Below are positions 6,621-10,965 of a stretch of DNA of 10,965 bases, piece after piece. The notes under the pieces are model-generated. The model saw only the letters and a program-made list of their open reading frames with translations, searched no databases and had not been told where the DNA came from. This DNA comes from Alistipes sp. (lineage in GTDB: Bacteria > Bacteroidota > Bacteroidia > Bacteroidales > Rikenellaceae), in the NCBI GenBank assembly GCA_017560305.1, contig JAFYOF010000084.1, positions 1-10,965 on the forward strand, written 5' to 3'. The translations under genes were made by a program, and so were the position numbers. The first letter of the stretch is position 1; every line of letters begins with the position of its first letter.

Positions 6621-7931
6621 ATGGCAGTAAAAGTAGCAAGAGGTCAGGTAACCATCATCGACCAGAACGATGCTGTTACCTTGCAAGCATTCATCGGCTC
6701 ATCGCAGCCCTTAACACAGGTTTATAACAAGGATACCAACGCTTATGCTCCTTCGTGGTCAGCATCTCCGTATCTGATTCTCACTCCTTCGCTCTTTGTG
6801 AGTGGCAAGGGTTCTACCGACCAGATTACATCGGTAGGAAATGCTGCATCACTTACGGCAGGTGTCAAGAGTGGCTCGGCAAAGTGGTACAAGAACGGTA
6901 CGGCAATCACATCAGGTCAGGATAGCTGTACTATTGGTGCGGCATCGGCAAAGTATGCCCTCACCATCAAGGCAAACCATATGACCGTATCGGCACCACA
7001 GGTGCGATACACCTTTGAGGCGATATACATCGACGCTAACGGCTTGGAGATTCCTTTCCGCTCGGAGATTCAGTTTACCCAGCACCTGAATGCTGGTGCT
7101 ATGATTGCTGCCGTGGCATACGCTCCCGATGGCATCGTATTCAAGAATGACGAGGTTGAGTCGCTCAAAGCACACTGCGACCTTTGGCGTGGTGCAACAA
7201 TTGATACTGATAATGTAACCTACGCTTGGGGAATCAAGGACTCTGCAGTATTTGCCAACACCACATTGAGTACAGCAGCTACTTCAGGTGCAAGCACCAT
7301 CACCGTAGCGTCTGTGGCGAATATGGAGGCTGGCGGTAAGATTACCATCGGTTCAGCACAGTACACCATATCTTCGGTGAACACATCTACAAGAGTTGTT
7401 ACGCTCACATCGACATTGAGTGCTGCGGCATCTTCGGGTGCGACAGTATCTTGTCCATATTATAACTCTATGCTCGGTGAGGGTTGGGCTTGCCTTACCT
7501 CGACAAACCAGCGTGGTGTAACAGCAGGCTGGACAACAAACGAGATTACTATCACCAGTGATGCAGTACTCAACTTCGAGACCTTCAAGTGTGCTATCAA
7601 GGACACTGACACATCAGCGGGTAATGCCTCAGCAAATAAGGTTGTATGCGACATTATCTCGTTTACCGATATGTCAGATCCTATTACCGTGGATTTGGTA
7701 AGCCAGAAGGGTTTCACCATCAAGAATAACGGTAATGATGTTGATGCAACGGCTGTTCTCTATCGCAATGGCGAGGAGTTGGATGCTGACGGCACAGCAT
7801 ATACCTACACTTGGAAACTTTGGAACTCGGCGGGTACAACCGTGGTCAAGACCTACACCGGTAAGAGCATTACAGTCGCAAAGACCGATGTTACGGGCAA
7901 AGGCGTACTGATGTGCGAAGTATCAAAATAA
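6621..7931 (+). CDS. Ig-like tail fibre / virion surface protein
   Basis: A 436-residue protein starting six bases after the previous stop, behind an A-rich leader (ATAAAGAACT). The N-terminus MAVKVARGQVTIIDQ is related to that of the fibre at 8830 (ARGQATINIQ), so both may use the same docking site on the virion. Residues about 75-155 (SAKWYKNGTAITSG ... YTFEAIYIDANG) and 370-436 (ATAVLYRNGEELDADG ... YTYTWKLWNSAG ... GKGVLMCEVSK) are Ig-like, each with a W-Y/L-x-N-G-type strand. Residues about 213-278 form a Thr/Ser/Ala-rich module bounded by two related segments (TTLSTAATSGAS and STLSAAASSGAT) that appears inserted into another Ig-like domain (NVTYAWGIKDS before, GWACLTST after). A terminator follows, so this is the last gene of its transcript. 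Ig-like domains on virions often bind surface glycans weakly; that is general family knowledge and not shown here. Confidence 0.6.
   Translation: MAVKVARGQVTIIDQNDAVTLQAFIGSSQPLTQVYNKDTNAYAPSWSASPYLILTPSLFVSGKGSTDQITSVGNAASLTAGVKSGSAKWYKNGTAITSGQDSCTIGAASAKYALTIKANHMTVSAPQVRYTFEAIYIDANGLEIPFRSEIQFTQHLNAGAMIAAVAYAPDGIVFKNDEVESLKAHCDLWRGATIDTDNVTYAWGIKDSAVFANTTLSTAATSGASTITVASVANMEAGGKITIGSAQYTISSVNTSTRVVTLTSTLSAAASSGATVSCPYYNSMLGEGWACLTSTNQRGVTAGWTTNEITITSDAVLNFETFKCAIKDTDTSAGNASANKVVCDIISFTDMSDPITVDLVSQKGFTIKNNGNDVDATAVLYRNGEELDADGTAYTYTWKLWNSAGTTVVKTYTGKSITVAKTDVTGKGVLMCEVSK
7263..7441 (+). repeat. Imperfect direct repeat bounding an inserted module in the 436-residue fibre protein
   Basis: The 29-base segments 7263-7291 and 7413-7441 both begin ACATTGAGT and end TCAGGTGC or TCGGGTGC. 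They encode TLSTAATSGA and TLSAAASSGA. They bound a roughly 50-residue module and are 150 bases apart, which keeps the frame. Confidence 0.7.
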
Positions 7932-7957
7932 CAACACATACACACATCTTTCTTGCG

Positions 7958-7994
7958 TCGGCGGTGGGCATTTTGCCTGCCGCTGATTTTTGTT
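7958..7994 (+). terminator. Intrinsic terminator closing the tail operon
   Basis: TCGGCGGTGGGC (7958-7969) pairs with GCCTGCCGCTGA (7975-7986) over 12 positions including three G-U wobbles, with a 5-nt loop (ATTTT), and is followed by TTTTTGTT (7987-7994). It lies 27 bases after the stop of the fibre gene and ahead of the next promoter, so it separates the structural operon from the RNA/SLOG unit. Confidence 0.8.
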
Positions 7995-8042
7995 AATGTA
8001 AAGATTTATTGATGGATATGCGATAATTCGTCAAAAATGAAT

Positions 8043-8050
8043 TATATTTG
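8043..8050 (+). promoter_or_regulatory. Bacteroidetes -7 promoter element of the RNA/SLOG unit
   Basis: TATATTTG matches TAnnTTTG exactly. The expected -33 TTTG is not visible at 19-21 bases upstream (the sequence there is TATGCGATA), so the promoter is either weak or activator-dependent. Transcription would start near 8056, just before the first hairpin of the downstream RNA. Confidence 0.55.
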
Positions 8051-8055
8051 TGGTG

Positions 8056-8320
8056 GCGTTGTGGTAGAAACCACAACTACCAACATGTTATAGACGATGG
8101 TTGACAATACTTCTTCGCTCTAAACTTCGCAACTTTATAGTTTGAATGAGGTAAGTCAATTCAGGCGTCCACTTAGGATGAATATCCGCACACTGCGTTT
8201 ATGGCGCAGTGATTGCTCGTATATACATCTGGCGTGGGCTGTCTGTGTTGCTTATTCATTCAGACGGGCAGCGAAGGCCTTGAGCGGAGGGTAAGATAAT
8301 ACAGATACCCACGCTTTTTT
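8056..8320 (+). ncRNA. Candidate structured non-coding RNA or long regulatory leader
   Basis: This stretch between two coding regions has no convincing reading frame but a series of well-formed hairpins. H1: GTTGTGGT (8058-8065) with ACCACAAC (8070-8077), tetraloop AGAA. H2: GACG (8093-8096) with CGTC (8166-8169), then TTGAC (8101-8105) with GTCAA (8155-8159), then TAC (8108-8110) with GTA (8151-8153), and AACT (8131-8134) with AGTT (8139-8142) at the tip. H3: CACTGCG (8191-8197) with CGCAGTG (8205-8211), extended by GCA/TGC. H4: GCGTGGG (8232-8238) with CCCACGC (8308-8314), enclosing CTG plus TCTG (8239-8245) paired to CAGA (8261-8264) and CAG (8269-8271). A U6 tract at 8315-8320 ends it. 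With a -7 element at 8043 it looks like a self-contained RNA gene of about 265 nt. It could equally be an attenuator leader for the SLOG gene that starts on the next base. I do not recognise a known RNA family; the 5' end is estimated from the promoter. Confidence 0.55.
8283..8320 (+). terminator. Terminator-like hairpin with U-tract touching the next start codon
   Basis: AGCG (8283-8286) pairs with CGCT (8312-8315) and GGGTA (8289-8293) with TACCC (8306-8310), followed by T6 (8315-8320). The same 3' arm can instead pair with 8232-8238 upstream, so two mutually exclusive folds share it. The ATG of the SLOG gene is the very next base, leaving no room for an ordinary ribosome-binding site. Confidence 0.6.
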
Positions 8321-8779
8321 ATGAGCTCGCTCGGAAATACGGATTTGTTGGAGCGACATCTTGTAGCCTTCTTCGCTTCTCGTTCGGTCACTCCTGAAAC
8401 CGAAAGCAGAGTTATTGCTTGGGCAGAAGAAATATGTAAAACAGATTCTGTTGTCATCAGCGGTTTCCACTCTCCACTTGAAAAGAGATTACTCACCTTC
8501 TTTCTTGAACATAAACATCCGGTTATACTATTTCTTGGCCGAGCTATGTACAAGCGTGTTCCTGCAGAGTATCAAGAGGCGATCGATGAAGGTCGAATGT
8601 TCATAGATACAGTGAGAGATTTTGAACGCCACAGTTGGAACTCTGCTCAAACCAGAAACTGGTATGTTGCCGGTCTCGCCGATGAGATCTACTTCACTCC
8701 TTTTGACGAGACGAGTATGCTCTCACCTATGCATTACCACTTCAACCGATATGGTAATGGCAATGTAAAAATTCTATAG
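8321..8779 (+). CDS. SLOG / DprA-like Rossmann-fold protein, small stand-alone form
   Basis: A 152-residue protein. The core follows the DprA/Smf-type SLOG fold: VVISGFHSPLEKRLL (44-58) sits where DprA has its Ser-Gly nucleotide-binding strand and loop; PVILFLGRAMYKRVPAEYQEAI (67-88) resembles the strand-Gly-x-x-x-x-x-Y/V-P segment; RNWYVAGLADEIYFTPF (112-128) resembles the DprA R-N-x-x-I-A-G-L-S/A-D signature. Residues 1-40 are a short helical lead (ERHLVAFFASRSVTPETESRVIAWAEE). At about half the length of DprA it lacks the SAM and winged-helix domains, so a role in transformation is unlikely. SLOG proteins bind nucleotides or nucleic acid and occur in conflict and nucleotide-signalling systems. 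The ATG at 8321 is the only one before the conserved core and touches a U-tract. The gene sits between fibre genes and behind the structured RNA; its role there is unknown. Confidence 0.75.
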   Translation: MSSLGNTDLLERHLVAFFASRSVTPETESRVIAWAEEICKTDSVVISGFHSPLEKRLLTFFLEHKHPVILFLGRAMYKRVPAEYQEAIDEGRMFIDTVRDFERHSWNSAQTRNWYVAGLADEIYFTPFDETSMLSPMHYHFNRYGNGNVKIL

Positions 8780-8799
8780 CCAGCAACCTTTAGAGCCTA

Positions 8800-8838
8800 T
8801 TTTGCCCTATACTTTCATAAAGTGAAGGTATGGCAAAA
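8800..8838 (+). promoter_or_regulatory. Hairpin burying the start codon of the last fibre gene
   Basis: TTTTGCC-CT-ATAC-T-TTCA (8800-8817) pairs with TGAA-G-GTAT-GGCAAAA (8823-8838): 15 Watson-Crick pairs, one T-G wobble, a 2-nt bulge (8807-8808) and a 5-nt loop (TAAAG). The ATG at 8830-8832 and the preceding GAAGG are both inside the stem. It could limit translation of the fibre, or act as a weak terminator after the SLOG gene; the A-tract on its 3' side gives a U-tract only on the minus strand, which argues against a plus-strand terminator. Confidence 0.6.
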
Positions 8839-10965
8839 ACGCTTATTGCCCGTGGTCAGGCAACAATCAATATACAGAAGGATGGTTACACGATAACTCA
8901 ATCACTCTCAGAGTACATCTTTCCGGCAGATCAGAACGGAAAGATACTCTCTGCAGTCTCTGTAACCTCTACAATCACCGTAACACAGAACGATAGCAAT
9001 TTTACAAACTTTACCATCGGCTCGATTACCAAGCCGACTGGATTTTCGTCTGTTACAGTCAACAATACCAACAAGACTGTAACCTTTGCTGTATCCGCCA
9101 ATACGACCACTCTTGCAGACCACGGCAAGATAGAGATTCCTATTACTATCTCCGGCACCACCTACAAACTCTCCTTCGTATGGTCAAAAGCAAAAAAAGG
9201 CGATACGGGTGCTGCGGGTGCAGATGCTAATCTCTTGGATTGGGTGAATGAGTGGAACAACGGCAAGAATCTTATCAACAGCAATACCGTTATCACTCCC
9301 AAAATCTTTGCAGGAACGAAGAACTCAGACGGTACTATTTCGGGTGTCGCCATTGGCTCATTCTCGCTAAGCACAAAGACTGCCTCGGGAACTATCACCA
9401 CCGAGACAGTCAATGGTATATATGGCTTCAAAGATGGATACAAGACCTTCTCTGTGGATAATGGAGGTAATGTGCAGTTGGGCTATGGCAATGAGTATGT
9501 CAAGTATAACGCTTCGACGGGTAAAATTGAGTTCGGTTCGGCAGTAAGTATGCAGTGGGTCGGTGCAACTTATATCGACAAGGACGGCATCTTCACGGGG
9601 ACGCTCTCGGCAGATACGGTCAATGCTATCAACATCGCTGCCTCGCAGATTACTTCAGGTAAGATATCAGCAACCTATATCAATACCGATGAGCTGAAAT
9701 CGACGCTTATCACTGCTACGAATATCAACGCACTAACGCTCACAACAACCAAAGGAACTATCGGAGGATGGAACATTGATAGCGATAGCATCTACCGAGG
9801 TACAAAGAAGAATACGGCAACTACCTACACTTCTGCATCAGGCTCGATGACTATTGGCTCAACGGGTATTCGTGGCTATAAGTGGCGTTTGGAATCAACA
9901 GGTGCAGGTGCTGTGGCAGGTGGTAACATCTCGTGGGATGCAAGTGGCAATGTAACCTTTGCAAACTCCGTGTCACTAAACTGGACCGAGCCAATTGATG
10001 GAATTACCGAGGCATTGGGTGGAGATGAGTTCCCAAAGTTGACGAAAATTACCGCAGATGGAGTCTATACCGGTAGTATTACCGCCTCGCAGATTACCGC
10101 TGGGACTATCTCAGCAGACCGTATTGCCGCAGGAAGTATCACTGCCGCCAAACTTGACGCAGCCAGCATTAAGAGCGATATCATCAATACGACCTACATC
10201 AATGGTCTGGAGTGTACTTTCACAAAGGGCAAGATTGGCAACTGGACAATCGGAACAAATAAGATATACAATTCTCAGATTTCGCTTGATGCCGCTAATA
10301 AGCGCATTGTAGTCTATGCATCAACGGCTACTGCTACTTCGGGACAGCGAGTACAGTTGTTCTATAACTCAGATACTGACTATGGCTTTTATGCGACTGA
10401 TTATAATGGTAAATGTATCGCGCATTTAGGGTCCAATAATGTAATAGCAGGTTGGCGTATCTCAACAAGTGAGATAGGAAAGGGAAATGTTGCGCTTGGC
10501 AGTGATGGTTCTATCACAAATGGGACAAAGTGGAAACTCAACAATGATGGTTCAGGACAGATTGCCGCGGGAAACATCTCGTGGGATGCAAGTGGCAATG
10601 TAACTTTTGCTAACGCAGTGTCCCTTAATTGGACCGAAGGTATTGATGCCATCACCGAGGCTTTGGGAGGCGATGACTTTCCTAAACTTACTAAGATATC
10701 CTCGACGGGAGTTTATACAGGTACATTGACAGCCTCGCAGGTAAATGCCGTAGCTATCAATGCATCAAGCATTACGACTGGTACGCTTTCGGCAGACCGC
10801 ATTGCTGTGGGTAGTATTACAGCTGCAAAACTCGATGCGGCAAGTATCAAGAGTGATATTATCAATACAAACTATATCAATGGCCTTGAGTGTACTTTCA
10901 CAAAGGGAACTATTGGCGGTTGGACTATCGCTTCAAATAAAATCAGCCACTCTCAGATTGCGCTC
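8830..10965 (+). CDS. Long tail fibre protein with collagen-like stretch and internal repeats (right end cut by window)
   Basis: At least 712 residues, open to the right edge with no stop. The start MAKTLIARGQATINIQK is related to the 436-residue protein. Residues 1-120 form a strand-rich head. KKGDTGAAGADA (122-133) is a short collagen-like Gly-x-y run, followed by NLLDWVNEWNNGKNLINS (134-151), a junction I recall from Bacteroides phage fibres. The shaft consists of repeats built from TASQITAG-TISADRIA-GSITAAKLDAAS, then a G-x-W-x-I signature (IGGWNI, IGNWTI, IGGWTI) familiar from receptor-binding fibres of gp58 type. Two large repeats (9925-10287 and 10573-10965) are about 650 bases apart. 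The product should be a trimeric fibre that contacts the host; the receptor-binding tip lies beyond the window. Confidence 0.7.
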   Translation, partial: MAKTLIARGQATINIQKDGYTITQSLSEYIFPADQNGKILSAVSVTSTITVTQNDSNFTNFTIGSITKPTGFSSVTVNNTNKTVTFAVSANTTTLADHGKIEIPITISGTTYKLSFVWSKAKKGDTGAAGADANLLDWVNEWNNGKNLINSNTVITPKIFAGTKNSDGTISGVAIGSFSLSTKTASGTITTETVNGIYGFKDGYKTFSVDNGGNVQLGYGNEYVKYNASTGKIEFGSAVSMQWVGATYIDKDGIFTGTLSADTVNAINIAASQITSGKISATYINTDELKSTLITATNINALTLTTTKGTIGGWNIDSDSIYRGTKKNTATTYTSASGSMTIGSTGIRGYKWRLESTGAGAVAGGNISWDASGNVTFANSVSLNWTEPIDGITEALGGDEFPKLTKITADGVYTGSITASQITAGTISADRIAAGSITAAKLDAASIKSDIINTTYINGLECTFTKGKIGNWTIGTNKIYNSQISLDAANKRIVVYASTATATSGQRVQLFYNSDTDYGFYATDYNGKCIAHLGSNNVIAGWRISTSEIGKGNVALGSDGSITNGTKWKLNNDGSGQIAAGNISWDASGNVTFANAVSLNWTEGIDAITEALGGDDFPKLTKISSTGVYTGTLTASQVNAVAINASSITTGTLSADRIAVGSITAAKLDAASIKSDIINTNYINGLECTFTKGTIGGWTIASNKISHSQIAL
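9925..10287 (+). repeat. Large in-frame direct repeat, copy A
   Basis: It begins with a 32-base block (9925-9956) that is identical to 10573-10604 in copy B, and it encodes NISWDASGNVTFAN through YINGLECTFTKG to the IGNWTI segment. It differs from copy B mainly by lacking a 30-base (10-residue) insertion in the SQITAG/SADR part: the offset between copies is 648 bases at the start and 678 at the end. Further weak relatives of the unit lie earlier, around 9595-9690. Confidence 0.75.
10573..10965 (+). repeat. Large in-frame direct repeat, copy B (reaches right edge)
   Basis: Second copy of the unit at 9925-10287, with the extra segment encoding VNAVAINASS before TTGTLSADR. It continues to the window edge with IGGWTIASNKI, so more copies may follow. 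Confidence 0.7.

Noticed and set aside
8178..8294. A 38-codon plus-strand frame (MNIRTLRLW...) inside the structured stretch
   Set aside because: It runs through hairpins H3 and H4, has an AGG directly touching its ATG and no recognisable protein pattern; more likely chance coding inside an RNA. A leader peptide cannot be fully excluded.
8252..8553. Minus-strand frames of 72 and 97 codons
   Set aside because: They lie opposite the SLOG gene and RNA and have no promoter or family resemblance; shadows of the real gene.
6621..10965. Diversity-generating retroelement acting on the fibre genes
   Set aside because: No reverse transcriptase, Avd-like protein or template/variable repeat pair with adenine-specific differences is visible; the fibre repeats differ at all base types.

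Overview
The window reads as the tail/baseplate and tail-fibre module of a phage or prophage from a Bacteroidales host (Bacteroides and relatives). Three things point there. The structural proteins carry tail sequence patterns that I recall from Bacteroidetes phages. Two places match the Bacteroidetes -7 promoter consensus TAnnTTTG exactly (1741-1748 on the minus strand, 8043-8050 on the plus strand). Start codons are preceded by A-rich or otherwise non-Shine-Dalgarno leaders. No integrase, capsid, portal or lysis gene lies inside the window, so lysogenic versus lytic lifestyle cannot be judged. All product names come from reading the sequence; no database was searched.

Layout. (1) 2-763: C-terminal 253 residues of a probable tail hub protein, ending in a strong inverted repeat. 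(2) 826-1772: an AT-rich reverse-strand cassette with its own promoter, encoding a three-helix membrane protein and an overlapping small basic protein. It sits between two plus-strand tail genes and looks like a moron. (3) 1802-7931: four tightly packed plus-strand genes (spike-like baseplate protein, two long tail/fibre proteins, an Ig-like fibre protein), closed by an intrinsic terminator at 7958-7994. (4) 8043-8779: a separate unit with a promoter, about 265 nt of highly foldable non-coding sequence ending in a terminator-like hairpin and U-tract, and directly after the U-tract a 152-residue SLOG/DprA-like protein. (5) 8830 to the right edge: a long tail-fibre gene with a short collagen-like stretch and large internal repeats. 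Its start codon lies inside a 16-bp hairpin.

How the parts fit. The hub, spike and the first two fibre proteins would form the tail tip. The 436-residue protein and the last fibre open with a related N-terminal segment (residues 6-12, ARGQ[V/A]TI), so they may use the same attachment site on the virion. Both non-structural insertions lie between tail genes and next to terminator-like structures, as expected of accessory cargo expressed separately from late structural genes. The most unusual element is the structured RNA plus SLOG-protein unit at 8043-8779. The reverse-strand membrane cassette comes second.
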